DNA of 64,000 nt from positions 1,736,001 through 1,800,000 of the forward strand of contig JBAJFE010000060.1 of the NCBI GenBank assembly GCA_037903355.1, written 5' to 3'. The position numbers were made by a program, and so were the translations under genes. The stretch comes from Trichuris trichiura (taxonomy: Eukaryota > Nematoda > Enoplea > Trichinellida > Trichuridae). The notes beneath the pieces are model-generated. The model had not been told where the DNA came from. It did not search any database and was given only the letters and a program-made list of their open reading frames with translations. Positions 32,297-44,666 of the stretch are shown here, piece after piece. Each line of letters opens with the position of its first letter. Within the stretch, counting starts at the first letter, position 1.

Positions 32297-35200
32297 ATGC
32301 GCTGGTGGTTTTCCTTTTTTGTATCGTTACTTTCCGCCCTCTTATGGCATCAAAAGCTCATCAGAGCCGAACCTGTAGGTGTACAAGGTGCCCTCCATCC
32401 TGTAGGTTCACCAGTTTTGTTACGTCATCTATTCGTAATTGGTTTCTCCTTGTTTGGCAGCGGCCGGAACCGAATGCTGCCGACAGTGGCATTAGACCTC
32501 CCGGAAGGAGACCCATGTCAAAATTGTTTTACGACTTTAGCCCTTGTGCTTCGGACATTGCTCGCCTTTGTACGGATGTTGAGACTTTTACGGATTTTTC
32601 CCTATTGCAATGTTTGCACAATGCCGGCGCTCGCTACGATACAGTTTCAACAGGTTGCCAACAGGTGAGTCGCTGCCTACGAGAGGAATTGGATTTTTTC
32701 AAAAAACTTTCCCTAATTTCAGCATATATGGCAGATTAAGCTCAACGTCACCTTGGACTCCCAATTCGCCATTGCCGCTCAGAAGTACTGCGGAAAAGAA
32801 TTGAAAATGGTAATCTACGAAAAATACTCGTTGCGTAGGTTGTTGGCCCTTAGCTTTTGCTTATTTCTGCCAGTTTCCCGATTGCGTCCAAATTGGAGGC
32901 TCCCAAGTAGACGCCAGGGCGCATCTCCTCAATTGCATGCTGGACAAGAAGTCGAAAATTACCAATCAAGAATGTTTGTCCTTTCTTGGTCAAGTTGAGG
33001 TGTTCACATTCTCCGACTTTCGGCTGGTCGGTCGCTTCGTTCTCGCCTGTCGGGACGACGTCGTTAAGTACAATTGCGGCCAGCTAAGCGACACGCGAGA
33101 TCCGGTTGGCGTCTCCATTTTTGTTTACCGGCGGATTTTTTAGCGGATAAATTTTGCAGAATGAAATCCATTCTCAAGGCTCCACCCTTGACTGTCTGAT
33201 GCGCAAGTACATGGAGAATCCGCAAGAAAAAGGTCGAATTAGCGAACAATGCCGTCACGAAATGTTGAGAATAGCCGAATTGCAATCCGACGATTTTCAC
33301 TTGGACAGACCTCTTTATTTTGCATGCCGCGACGACAGAGAACGTTTCTGCAGGGACGTAAGAGCCGGCGAAGGGCGCGTTATCCAATGCCTTATGATGC
33401 ATCGTGGAGAACGCGGAATGAGCAACGAGGTTTGTTTCTCCAATGCATATAGCCAATTTTTTTTGACTATATTTAAATCGAATTTATTCAAAGTGTTCCG
33501 CCGCTCTTTTGCAACGAGAAAAAATGGTAGCCGCGGATTACAAGGCATCCTTTCCTTTGGTGGCTGCTTGCAAAGCGGATATTGAAAAAACTGGATGCGT
33601 ATCCGAACCGGGCGATCATCCGGAGTACATGTTTCTTTCCTACGTTCTCCTTTGTTTGGAAAACGCTATTCATATGGGTAAGCTGCATGTTTAAAAGTTC
33701 TTTTTTTCCTTTCCGCCAGTTACAGTACGTAAAGTTAGCCTAAACTTTTGTCGGTGATTGTTCAACGCTAAAAATTAGCTAAAAAGGTAGTGCGCGGCTT
33801 ATTGACCTCTCTTGCCTTCAATGGGCAATAAAAGTTGACATTTTATTAGTTCGGTTAAAAGGATTTTAATGTATAGCAACTGGTTTTTCGCCCCGCGAAC
33901 CGCGACATACTTCCAATGACTTTTTACGCTTTCTCAATTGACGACGTGACGTTCAGCCGCTACGGTTGCTAAGCGCATTGCCATAGTTAGCGTAATCGAT
34001 GATTTATAGAAATGGTTAACCGCCATTGGCTAGTTAAGTTACTTTTTTTAATGAAGAAATTTATTACGGATATGTCCCGTTTCTTTTGTATATAAAAAAA
34101 TGACTCCGGAGCTTTCGGGTCATTCGAGAGCCGTCATCAGCGGTCTTAAGTTGTTGATATGATTCGTGGCAGCGAGTGCCCTAATGTTTCTGAGGATTTT
34201 AAAGCGGGCATTTTTAAAAGTTTTCCATTAGTAGGTTCTGGTATCTGGGTCTGTCAGCGCACTTCTATTTCTTGTTCCGTATATCGTGTAGATTGTGTCT
34301 TTGCTAGGTAGTTTCAAACATTTTTTTCTTGTTGGTTCACTGTTTTTTCATTTTGAATCCATTTTTCTTTCTTTCTTTCTTCTTTTTTCTTTTTCTTTCT
34401 TTGTTCCATATATATTGCAATTCTATCCATTTCTATTTGTTCTAATTATTTGTTTTTTCTTCTTTCCCGGCTATTGTATTTCATCTGGTGAGTGAGCAAC
34501 AATTATATCGCGTCACAATATTTGTCCAAATCCCACTTATGTCCACTCCTCGATCGCGGTTGTATGTCGTATTATGTCTAATATATAGTGCTTCTTTAAT
34601 TCTTCTTAACCGTAGATTGTTTTCGTAACATAGAACTTTTAGTTGGAGTGGTTGCGTGCATTGCGTTGCATGCTCCACTACAGCAGAGGCTTGTTTGGCT
34701 TTTTCCATTGTAAGTTTTGGGTCCACGATTGGTCTGCCTCGCTGTGTGGTTAGATTGGTGCCATTGTTAAGTATGGCTTTCGCGTTATTGTAACTTGTGA
34801 GTTTTTTTATGTGTTCATTTCTATGCTCTAGGGTGTTTCCCGTTTCACCAATATAAATCCCTGAGCAAGAACATTCAACCGCGTATATTAATCCTGTCTT
34901 TTTGTTTGCGGGGATTTTAGTTTTGTCTGTGCGAAGAATTGCCCTGAGGTTGGGCGAACTTTTGAAAAAGACTCTGAAGCCTAATCTTTTTCCTAATTGG
35001 ACAATCTTTTCGCCTAAACCTGCCACATAAGGAATAACCAGACAAGTGTCGTGCGGAGTGTTTTGCTTTGGAGACTCACGTGTGCGAAGCTTGTGGTTGA
35101 GCACTTGGTTGATAAAGGATTTAGGATAACCGTTTTTGTAGAAGATTTTTCTAATGTAGTTAATTTCTGGTTGGAGATATTCGGGACTGCATAAATTGAA

Positions 35201-38200
35201 TGCTCTGTCTATCATTCCGGAGAGGATACCACGCATTACTGATCGTGGGTGATGTGATGAAAAATTGAGGTACTGATCTGTGTGCGTGGGTTTTCTATAC
35301 ACTCTGGTTTTAAGGCCTTCGCTTGAGCGAATAATTAAGGCGTCTAGAAAGGGCAAGGTTTTGTTATCTTCTTTTTCCATTGTGAAGACTATTTGGTTAG
35401 GACGGACGTTGTTGAGGAATTGTAAAAATTGTTCTTCTTTTCCAGCTTTTATAATGACAAAGATGTCGTCTACGTATCTTTTAAAAAGGCGTGGAGCTAT
35501 GTGTCTGTCTATAGTTCTGAACATTTGTCTTTCAAAGTTTTCCATAAAGATTTCCGCTAATACAGGGGATAGGGGGCTTCCCATAGGTACTCCGTTAGAT
35601 TGTTTATAGAACTTGTTATCAAAAGTGAAGTAATTGCCTTCTTGCATGCAAAACGAAACCAGCTTGACAATGTGAAAGGGATTTAATTTAGTTCTGCTGG
35701 GTAGATTTGTGTCCGTGTGGAGGAGATTGTGTAAGGTCTCTAGGGTGTCTGATATTGGGATGCTGGGAAATAAGTCTTTTACATCATAGCTGACTAAAAT
35801 CTCGTCGGGTTCCAAACAATAGTTTCTTATTTCGTTGACGAGCGTTTTGCTGTTTTTGACAAAGGATGGTTCCTTGCCTGTTAGAGGTTTGATGATCTTA
35901 CTTAAGTATCTACTGAGTTCAGTATGCTGTTAATTGTGGAGACTATCTTTAGCGGGATATCTGGTTTGTGTAGGGAGACCATAGAGCTCGGGGGGTCTGA
36001 AGTTCGATGCAAACTTAAGATATGTTGTCATTTTGGTGATAGCAGGTTCTTTGGTTTCTGTGGCATATGTAATGAGAAGAGATCGGAGATTTTTTCGGGA
36101 AACTTCTGTAGGGTCGGTTGGTAGGGGCGTATAATTGCTAGTGTTCAAGATAGCTGTCATCTTTTCGATGTAGGTGCTTCTGTCAAGTAAGACGATTCTA
36201 TTCCCTTTGTCTGCTTTGGTTATGATTCTGTTGGGTTGCTTTTTAAGTTTATATAAGCTGTTTATCTCATATCGGCTTAGGTTCGAGTGGCAGTGAAGTG
36301 GTGGCTTAGGATCAATGTAGATAAATTACTCTTGATCTGTGTGGCTTTTTGTGTGTCCGTCGAAGATAGGCTGTCTTCAACTGAGGCAATCATGTCGAGA
36401 AGTGGTGGTTGTTTTGGTGTTGGGACGAAGTTAAGTCCTTTTTCTAATATATGCTTCTCATTTTCACTTAGAGGGAAAGAGCTGAGATTTATTATCGCTG
36501 AATTTAGCTCTGACCTAGGAGTTCTTTGTGGAATATTTCTGTAAGGGTTTGAAGATGTTGTCGGAATATTGTCTCGAATGCTATCAAATTTCGTTTTTAG
36601 TACCTGTTTTTGTGATGAGCAAACTGTTCGTGTGGCAAGGTCCACATGTTTCACCAGGTTTTCGTAAAGTGTTCTGTGTAGTCTGCTTCTGAGGAACGCT
36701 AATGTGCTACTATAATCTTCTCGCAGTCTCGATAGTGTGTATCTGTGTCTCCGTATAACATTTCGTAGTAGAGACATTCCAGCCGAAAATAGGATTCTTT
36801 TAGATTGACTATCCATGTACTGTCCCCATTTTAACCTGAAGCACTTTGGTAGGATTTCTTGATTTCTGCATTTCAGTAGGAAAGTTAGTTGACCTTGCGT
36901 AAGACCCGCTTTGATACGTATATGTTCCAAATGTCTTGCAGCTGACAGAAGGGGTGTTCCGTATACACCCTGTAAGTTAAGTTAGTTTTGCCGTATAACG
37001 CATGCACCCAAAATTTGATTATTCGAAATAGGCAAAGGGAAAAATTGTTTTTTTTTAGCTCATTCGGTAGTTTATTGCTCGTATTATTTTCGAATCCTTT
37101 TTTGAAGAACAATGTCTTATTTCCCGCCATTTCTTTTATGCTAAGCCCGTTTCGCATTCTTCACTTTTTCCGCGTAAATGTTTCCCTCAGCGGGGTTTTC
37201 TCGGCGTCATTTCAACTGCTTTGGCCTTACTTGTTCTGAGCTATTAACTTCTTTTAGTAAGCTTTAAATAAGGAAAGTAAAAGTAAAATTTGATGAATAG
37301 TTTCAAGCGAGAACGAAATAAATTTAAAAGCCTTAAAAACGATAATATTCTAAGGTAAAAATGATGTGTAAGCAAGTACTAACACGTGTAACGCGCATTT
37401 TGATTCTCAAGTTAGCAATAGTACGGTAAATTTTGAATCAGTCGGATGTGCGTGTTACTGTATGCGTTTTGAACAAACGATAGTCAGGTTCGAATAGTTC
37501 AGCCTGCAGCGCGTTACCCCGTAGATGCAAAAATATGCTCGTAAAATAAAAAAACAACCAAGGAAAATTTAAAAAAATAGCTTTATTCCGCGAGATTTGT
37601 TGAAATGTAAAATGCAGGTAAAATTAACGCGATAAAGCAAAAGTGACGCAAAATAGGCAAAGTACAATGCGTAAGAAGAAGTAGAAAAGCTCAAATCGTT
37701 TAGTTTTTCATTTATTCTTTTTTTTATCTTTAATCTCTATTTCTCTCTATTTACGTTGCATTACTTTTTTTATTTTATTCATTATATTGTAGATTGTTTG
37801 CCTTGTTATCTTCCCGTTTTACTTTTCTTACGTTATTACCTTTTTTTCGATTTGTTAATATTACAGTCGACCCTCGTTATCCGCGGTTAATTCGTCGCGA
37901 ATTTTGAGCGTTACACCGCGTAAAACGAATTCCGCGTTGTATAGGATACCCTATGAAAGAGGCCAAGTAGCTTGTATTCCAGCCGCGTATTTCATCCTAT
38001 CCCCTTGAATTCCTTCCGGAACGGTTATCATACCTAGTGATCCTTCGAAGCTTGGTACGACGGAATCTAGCTACGAGATAATGACATTAATGAGACTGCG
38101 CTTGTCCAGTGGGGCCAGCCATCAGAGTCCAAGCCATTACATACAAGAAAGGACGAAAGTAGGATGATCTTTCTTTAAACTTCTTGGAATCACCTTGCTT

Positions 38201-41200
38201 TAATGAGCTAAGTGATGTACTGGTGCGCGGGATGGGTACAGAGCAGGAGAAATATAAAATGCACAGGCCCACTTAAACAGAAATACTGAACATCACATGG
38301 AACACATCCACATAGAACAAAACGTCTACGGGCAGAAATGTTTGGCGCATCAGGAATCAGACAATTCACCCACTTTCTGTAGGTGGGTGCATATCCCCGC
38401 TCGCATATGCAAAACGTTTTTAAAACTACCACAATACGTCTTATTATTTTAGATTTCCGCCTCGCTATAAGAAATATGCAATCTTATGTAAATAGGATTG
38501 CCAGAAACGGGGAAGCGCAAAGTTCCACTTTGCCGCTCGGTTTTACTTTTAAAACTACGTCGCTTTTTGACGAGATGCGGCGTTGGAAAACTTCGCGAAA
38601 TAAAATATACTTTTTTTGTTTAACGAGAAATACCTTTATTACCAAATTATTATGCGTCCAATTTATTGTTAGCCTTTTTGTTTCTGATTGTTTTTTCCTT
38701 AAAAGGGAAGCAGATCGACAGAGATTGCGAAAATCAAATCACCGAACATCGCAAGATGCTCTTTTCGGATTACCGTTTGGAACCGGAACTGGTGCTTGCC
38801 TGCTCGTCGGATATTGAAAAATTTTGTCAAGATGTTATGGCCGACGGTAGCAAAGTGCTTCATTGCTTGATGAAAGTGGTGCAGACGAGATTCAAGGAAA
38901 TGCAGCCGACCTGTTACCAGTCCGTAAGAGAACCATCGAAGCAGTTGGTCATTTTCCTTTTTTGGTCACTGTAATTGTCTTTCAGGTGGCCAAGGCGGTC
39001 AAAGTGGCCGACATATCCAGAAATTACAGGGTCGATTCGGTTCTCTACAATGATTGTCGCGCCATAATTGAAGGTCCTTGTCGTTCGGAGGTCTCTTCCG
39101 AAACACAGTATTCATTGATCTCTTTTTTTTTAAATTTCTTATATTAGCGCGTTTCTAAAATTGTAGAATGTTATCCTGCTTGATGAGTCATTTAGACACT
39201 CCCGAATTGCCGGAAGAGTGCGAAAATCGTCTGCTTGAAGTACAGTATTTCTTAGCGCGGGATTTCACGTTCGTCCATTGATCTTGGCTGCTGAAATGAG
39301 TTCATTCATCGGTGCATTTGCAGATTGGATAGTCAGTTGTATGACGCTTGCCACAATGACGCCGTGCAGAAATGTTCAGCTATGGAAAACTGGGCTCAAC
39401 AGGGCGCTCGTTCAGGCTCACCTACGGGTCCCGATCCCGGCCAACTTGTACTTATTTGCCTCTATCGACACGCCTATGTCGATGACAGTCGTAATCAGGT
39501 ATATGCATACATATATCTATATATGTCCATTCTATGAATGACCATTTTTGTCAGCTAAGTCCGAAGTGTACTGCCGAAGTGCGCCGAGTAATGAGGGAAC
39601 GAGCCATTAGTGTTCGCTTAATGCCTGCCGTAGCGGAAGCATGTTTTGCCGACCTATCCGATAAGTGCTCACAAAAAACCGCCGTCGGAGAAGTGACAAC
39701 TTCACCACTTGCAATGATACAATGTTTTGTTTACTTTTTTCCTTTTTAGGAGCTGATGTGTTTACAAGAGAAGTATCAAGAACTGGAGCCAGCCTGTCAA
39801 GACGCCGTTCAACGATTCACTATGCTCCAATCGCGCGACTATCGTTTAAACCAAGCCTTAACTAAGGCTTGTCGCGCCGTTATAAAGACCTACTGCCAAG
39901 TAGCCTAATTATTCATACCATATTTGGCAATCCTGTTTGGCAGCATTTTTTTTCATCGCAGAGTTTCGCTCAGGAAGAGTTGGACAATGGCGACATGTTG
40001 GACTGCCTTTTGCTGCACAAAGGCGCCCCCGAAATGACGCATAAATGTCGCGCCTACGTAGCTCACACCGAGTTGGTAATTATTACGCTTTTATCATTGG
40101 CCGCCCAGCGGCAGCTTAGGAAAAAAATGTAGATAAGCATGAAGGACTTCCGGTTCACATTTAAATTCCGTCAAGCCTGCCGCAGCGACGTGGAGCAGCA
40201 CTGTTTGGCCAAATCGCCTAATGATAAGTAGGTACTATTGGCTACAGTAATCTTTTAAAATTTCCCTCCTTTTTCCAGAGCCAGCATTGTTCGCTGCCTC
40301 AGCGAAATTATGATCGTCCATTTAATGCTCGGCGAAGGGCCGGAATTGAAAAAGGAGTGCCGCAAGCAGCTGCGAGCCGAATATTTTAAAATGGAAACGG
40401 TAAGGCGAACGTTGAAGTCTCCTTTGCAAAGTTTCGCTTGAACAGGCGGACCAGTTTCTCGACCCCGACATGATGCAGGTTTGCAAAGCGGATATGAGCA
40501 AGCACGGCTGCAATTCCTTCTCGACCAATCTGCTAGTGGAAGAATGCCTTAAAGGACACAAAAACGACTTGGAGCCTTTGTGCAGAAAGTACATCTTTCG
40601 AAAGGAGGTGAGCTTTCCATTGTCGCCTTTGCCAATAGCCCAAAAGGTCGTTTGTTCGTATATATATTAGAAGCTCGAATTTGTTGACAACACTTTCGAC
40701 CTTATGCTGCAAAAAGTGTGCGCCTTCGAAATCCATCAACTGTGCGCCAATGTGGATAAGGAGCACGTGTTTCGGTGCCTTAAAAGCCACAAAGACGAAC
40801 CGAGCATTTCCGGCGAATGCGCTCGTCTTATTGACCAAAGGCAGCACGAGCAAGCGAGCGGTAAGCAATTCAACAAACTTGCAAGAAGGTTCACCTCCTT
40901 TATTTTTTTTTTATCTTCAGACGTTCGCCTACAGCCGGTTTTGTTTACCGCATGTTCAAATGAAATTCGGCGTCTTTGCCAACAAGAATATTCAGCCCTT
41001 AAAAGTCAACCTGACGACGACGCTCACGGCAGAGTGCTGAGTTGTCTTCGGCGATGGATAACGGAAAAAAGCGAGGTACGACTATATGTTCAAATTGAAC
41101 TTTTTTTACAGTACTACTAACAGTACTTGAAAATCTTTTAGGTATCCATCTCGGATCAATGTAAGCGCGAAGTGAAGCAGGTGATCTTTGCCACCGAGGT

Positions 41201-42158
41201 TGATCCAACGTTGGATATTCCTTTTCACACGTCGTGCAAAGCGGAAATAGACCGCCTATGTTCGGAAAGTTATTTGGTCAACAAAGGCGGTCACAGGGGT
41301 ATCCTGGAATGCATGAAGGCGCGCTATATGGAAAATAGGATCGTCGACGCCGCTTGCAAGCAGGTGAACATGGAAAGCTCTCCTCATGACGTCATTGCAA
41401 CTTCTCCTTTTTAGGAATTGGTCAGAATAATGAAAGAGGAGTTGGCGGACATCCATTTGGACGTTATGCTGTACCAAGCTTGCGTTATGGATATCAAACA
41501 TTACTGCAACGACGTAACGCCCGGCGACGGCAAAGGTAAACTTCCTTTTAAAGCCACTATCAACAAGATGTTTTTTAAAGTTCTGGTTTGCTTGTTGTCC
41601 GCAGCGCAAAGCAGCAATGTCCACTTGTCGGATGAATGTCGTTCGAAGCTGAATGACCGAAAAATTCTTTGGGGCAAAGCAACACGAGTACGTATACATT
41701 TGACCAATGGTCTGTGATTTCATTTGGTTGCTTCTTTTTGTACGAACTTTTATGTCCCGTTGAAAAAACTTTTATTACTAAAATGTCCGGAGCTTTCGGG
41801 TCATTCGAGACTCGTCATACGAGTCGTAAATTAGTAATAAAAGTTTTTTCAACGGGACATAAAAATTCGTACAAAAAGAAGCAACGAAATGAAATTATAC
41901 GGTCCCTTACGAAGACACTATATCTTCAAAATGGTCGACGATGTCCATTAACGTATGCTAATTTTTTTCTTTTTAAAGGAACGCAGAGATCTGAAACCAC
42001 CGGAAAATGTAGTTGAATTTGCTCAATTCGTCGCCGGTTCTCCGGCGCGTACATCCATAATGTCCATTGTGCTATTGGTGTTGCTTTGCTTCTTCATATG
42101 CGGTATCTGCTGCGGACGAGCTTCAAGACGACTGAAGCGCGAAATGAAAAATCGGTAA
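32297..42158 (+). CDS. GLG1: Golgi apparatus protein 1 / cysteine-rich FGF receptor homologue (GLG1)
   Basis: A multi-exon type I membrane protein. The start at 32297 gives a signal peptide (MRWWFSFFVSLLSALLW). About 20 short exons then encode tandem cysteine-rich GLG1 repeats of the form ACxxDIxxFCxxV...GxVxxCLxxxxxxxSxxC. Examples are LYFACRDDRERFCRDVRAGE (about 33312), LVLACSSDIEKFCQDVMADG (about 38793), LYDACHNDAVQKC (about 39335), CKAEIDRLC (about 41238) and CVMDIKHYCND (about 41482). The last exon (about 41979-42158) has one transmembrane helix (SIMSIVLLVLLCFFICGIC) and a short basic tail, GRASRRLKREMKNR, matching the family's Golgi-sorting tail. The human protein resides in the Golgi and binds growth factors and selectin. 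Two introns carry mobile elements: about 33678-38703 (5 kb) and about 41689-41978. Other introns are 45-80 bp. Confidence 0.93.
34032..34041. repeat. Target-site duplication of the GLG1-intron PLE, left copy
   Basis: AGTTAAGTTA, repeated at 36975-36984 directly after the truncated 5' end of the element. Confidence 0.65.
34102..34146 (-). ncRNA. Hammerhead ribozyme of the GLG1-intron PLE
   Basis: Minus strand: GACCG, core CTGATGA (the most common hammerhead core), stem II CGG-CTC...GAC-CCG with one C-C mismatch, GAAA, GCTC, then CGGAGTC. Proximal stem I (CCG/CGG) is kept. The distal stem I sequence differs from family A. Confidence 0.72.
34361..34403. repeat. Polypyrimidine (CTTT)n tract
   Basis: Runs of TTTC/CTTT inside the 3' portion of the GLG1-intron PLE; absent from the other PLE copies here. 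Confidence 0.7.
34481..36930 (-). pseudogene. Reverse transcriptase + GIY-YIG of the GLG1-intron PLE, broken
   Basis: Three pieces cover the usual protein: 36930-36277 (N-terminal region), 36160-35930 and 35815-34481 (444 residues). They are separated by frameshifts or small deletions near 35.9 and 36.2 kb. The main piece has [29 protein letters not shown] and [14 protein letters not shown] followed directly by NEH, so one Phe codon of the nuclease is deleted in frame. The copy is not expected to be functional. Confidence 0.85.
36975..36984. repeat. Target-site duplication of the GLG1-intron PLE, right copy
   Basis: AGTTAAGTTA, matching 34032-34041. Confidence 0.65.
37862..37890. repeat. Possible single terminal repeat of a pogo/Tigger-like DNA transposon
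   Basis: TA followed by CAGTCGACCCTCGTTATCCG resembles the CAGT..ACCTCG(T)TAT termini and TA target of pogo/Tigger elements. I found no inverted partner in the rest of this intron, so it would be a solo end or a coincidence. Confidence 0.35.
41717..41895 (-). mobile_element. Miniature inverted-repeat element with a hammerhead-like centre, in the last GLG1 intron
   Basis: Nearly identical 64-bp inverted arms (41717-41780 and 41832-41895) surround a 51-bp centre. On the minus strand the centre contains a stem II-like GGGTC pairing partner, GAAA and GCTCCGG, exactly as in the PLE hammerheads. It encodes nothing. Like the large PLE in this gene it is antisense to GLG1. Confidence 0.75.
41782..41830 (-). 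ncRNA. Relict hammerhead ribozyme
   Basis: Minus strand core reads ATGACGA in place of CTGACGA. The rest (TCTCGAATGACCCGAAAGCTCCGG) matches the GLG1-intron PLE hammerhead. Loss of the core C predicts no cleavage. Confidence 0.5.
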
Positions 42159-43044
42159 CCGACAAAGAGCAGTGCGACATCTCAACAGTTGGTGGTCCTT
42201 CGGTGTTCCCGCGTCGTTTTTTTATTTCTTTCACTTTGATTCATTTTTTTTGTTGTGCATACTTTTAAATCGAACGCTCTCTCTCTCTCTCTCTCTCTTT
42301 TGTTTTCAGGTTTCTTTTTTGAACTTGAACATCTTTTAGTCGTCCGTTCTCTAAACGATTCTGACGTTTCAACTCGTGCACTCTACTACTACTACTACTT
42401 CTATATTTTTTTATTTTCATTTGCTACCGTGCGGTCGTGACGTTTGACCCTATTGCTTGATTACTATTTGCTTGATATTTTCCGCGACGGAAAAGCCGGA
42501 CACAGCTCGTCTCCTTTGCATGAGAAGGAAATAAAACTGACACTGTTCGCGTGGAACTCTATAAAATAAATAATAATCATTAAAAAGATACATTTTTCGC
42601 ATAATAAATAAAAAAAAAATAAATGTAAGCGGCCGCTGTACTATCCACCAATGGTGGGATCACCTGGACCGCATAAAATTAGTATGACCTCCGGAAATCC
42701 GGAACATTACAATGTCCCGGTTGGAAAGGAGGTGTGAACCGACGAAAATAGTTCCCGCCACGACGTCTTACCCGGACTGATATCGCCTGCTTTTCAAATC
42801 GATGCGCCATCCCTATTTGCTAGCCATCGAAAGCAACAAATCGTGAAACCGCGTAAAATAAAGCCTTGTACTAGTCACTTTGGCGAAGATTACATTGCAA
42901 TGCTTGACTGTCAACCCAGAGACGACCAATACTTCGCCAACGGACGAGCGGGCCAAGTATATACAGTAAGACGAGAAATGCAGGTACATTGCACTGATTC
43001 GTTACTTTTTCGAGCGAATCGACGTGTGCTTCTCTTTGTAGGCC
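42159..43044. other. Convergent 3' region of GLG1 and THOC3
   Basis: Holds a (CT)n run at 42277-42298, a (CTA)n run at 42383-42399 and A/T-rich sequence with several AATAAA-type signals near 42530-42620. These fit transcript ends of the two convergent genes. No further gene recognised. Confidence 0.5.
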
Positions 43045-44666
43045 TCATTCCAATTCCACCGGAGTTTCCGGCGGCGCCGACGACGTCTCGCTGGTTTGGC
43101 CTACCGAAAATGTTTGAACAACGCTGCACTGATGCAAATCGTTGTAGAAAGGGCGAGTGCGACGACTTAGGCCGGCAATGGCCAGTAGGTACGTCTCCGG
43201 ATGCCAACTAATCGCCGTCACGCGATAGCCTGTTGGCATTTCGAAAACACTGGTTCCTTAAAAGGCAAAATGCGATTTTTTTTGAAAAAGTAATTAGAAG
43301 CAACTGACTAAATCGAAAATGGCAATAGCAATTACCTGCGCCTACAAGTAGAGAATGCGCGGTACACCTTAAGCCTACTGTTTACTACTGGCACGCGTCA
43401 AGTTTTATTTCACAGATTGAACCTACTAGTCTTTTAAGCTTTTTACAGTATGACTGGGTAAATTTTGAAAATTTTTTTTAACGGTAATTTTGACTTTTCA
43501 GCTATTCTCACGGAAAAGAAAGGTGTTCCTAAAGGCTAACTTCAACTTTAGTCAAAAAATTGAGGACTAACAGCCGGCAGAGCGCGGCTGTACGAGTTTA
43601 GGTTTTTTGACTCAACTAATGCTTAAAGAACAAGGCTGAATTAGAGAAAACGCTTACCTGATTTAATATGCGTAACGTCTATTTTCATAGTATCAGTATA
43701 GGAGGCAACAACTTTTCCGTCGTGACTGAAACTGACACCTTCGATTTGATCTTTAAACCTTAAAAGGTTTTTAGTTAGACGAAGCGACAATAGTCCATTT
43801 TTTGGAGGCGACAACGTACCAGCATAGAGTTTTTGAGCATATTATATGGTTGGCATCCCATATTCCGATAACGCCGTCCGCTCCGGCAGTGGCGAACTTG
43901 TCGTCGGAAGGATCAAAATCCACGCATTTAATGGCACCGCAATGACCCAGCATAGTAGAAGCTTTCACCATTTTCGGCCACCTTTAAAGAATTGGGTTGA
44001 AAATATGTAAATTAGGCTCAATTGTTCGCTCGCTTGTAGATTATAACTTCTCCAACGCCGTTGGTGCACAAAAGAACGGCCGCTCGTTTGTTCCAATAAA
44101 TGGAAGTCAGATCTTCGCATATGTATTGTCGCCGCAGTGTTGCCCAGTTTCGCGCGTCGAAAAAACTGGCAAAATTGTCCTTTGCTCCAACTCCAAGTAC
44201 GGTACCGTCCGGTGTCCAATTGACGCATGCATTTTCTCCTTCCGTTCGCAACAGGGCAACCCATTTTTGCGCGCGCGTATCCAAAACGCGTATAGTTTTG
44301 TCCAGACTACACGTGGCTACAATGTTTGGATGGAAAGGATGCCAGCGCAGGTCGGATACGTTTCTTAAATGGCCGCGGCACGTTTCGAAAAGCATCTGCC
44401 CAAAAAGACAACAATTACAGCAATGCCGTTAAAGGAGGCAAAATAAGAAAAGCTCTTACCAGCTTTTGTTCTCCAAAATTGAATACTTTGACCACACCGC
44501 TTGAAAAGCCGGCAGCTAAATGGCATCCGGTTCGATTCCAACGCATGGATACCAGTTCGGACTCGTCCACTTCAAGAGGTGGGACGAGCGTACGATTGGC
44601 AAACACCTTTTGTATTTCCGATAGGCCTTTGTCATCAGTATTTGGCGACAGACGAATGAGCGGCAT
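43045..44666 (-). CDS. THOC3: THO complex subunit 3 (WD40 protein, TEX1 homologue)
   Basis: Start at 44666. The exons encode WD40 blades in the THOC3 order: SMRWNRTGCHLAAGFSSGVV; then GHLRNVSDLRWHPFHPNIVA followed by TCSLDKTIRVLDTRAQKW; the THOC3-specific GENACVNWTPDGTVLGVGAK; SIYWNKRAAVLLCTNGVGEV; GHCGAIKCVDFDPSDDKFAT followed by AGADGVIGIWDAN; and TAISWHPETYLLAIAG near 43230. THO couples transcription to mRNA export in the nucleus. A splice acceptor (TTTGTTCAG) ends 15 nt upstream of the ATG. The exon joints between 43.97 and 43.24 kb and the last 30 residues are uncertain. The gene is divergent from DNAJC11. Confidence 0.87.

Larger units (their letters stand above)
34042..36974 (-). mobile_element. 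Penelope-like element, family A2, inside a GLG1 intron
   Basis: Minus strand, antisense to GLG1. Related to copies 1 and 2 but clearly diverged at both DNA and protein level. The right (5') end stops at GTATACACCCTGT, the same sequence found at the 5' part of copy 1, and a 10-bp duplication closes both sides. The 3' part is long and pyrimidine-rich (34361-34403) and contains a hammerhead. Confidence 0.87.

Noticed and set aside
34481..36930. Host gene with reverse transcriptase domain
   Set aside because: Target-site duplication, hammerhead end and similarity to the other copies show it is a mobile element inside a GLG1 intron.
37440..37510. tRNA gene around the AGGTTCGAATAG motif
   Set aside because: The T-arm-like motif has no matching acceptor, D or anticodon stems at the right distances.
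42277..42298. CRISPR-like or functional regulatory array
   Set aside because: It is simple (CT)n, followed nearby by (CTA)n. No spaced repeats occur anywhere in the window.
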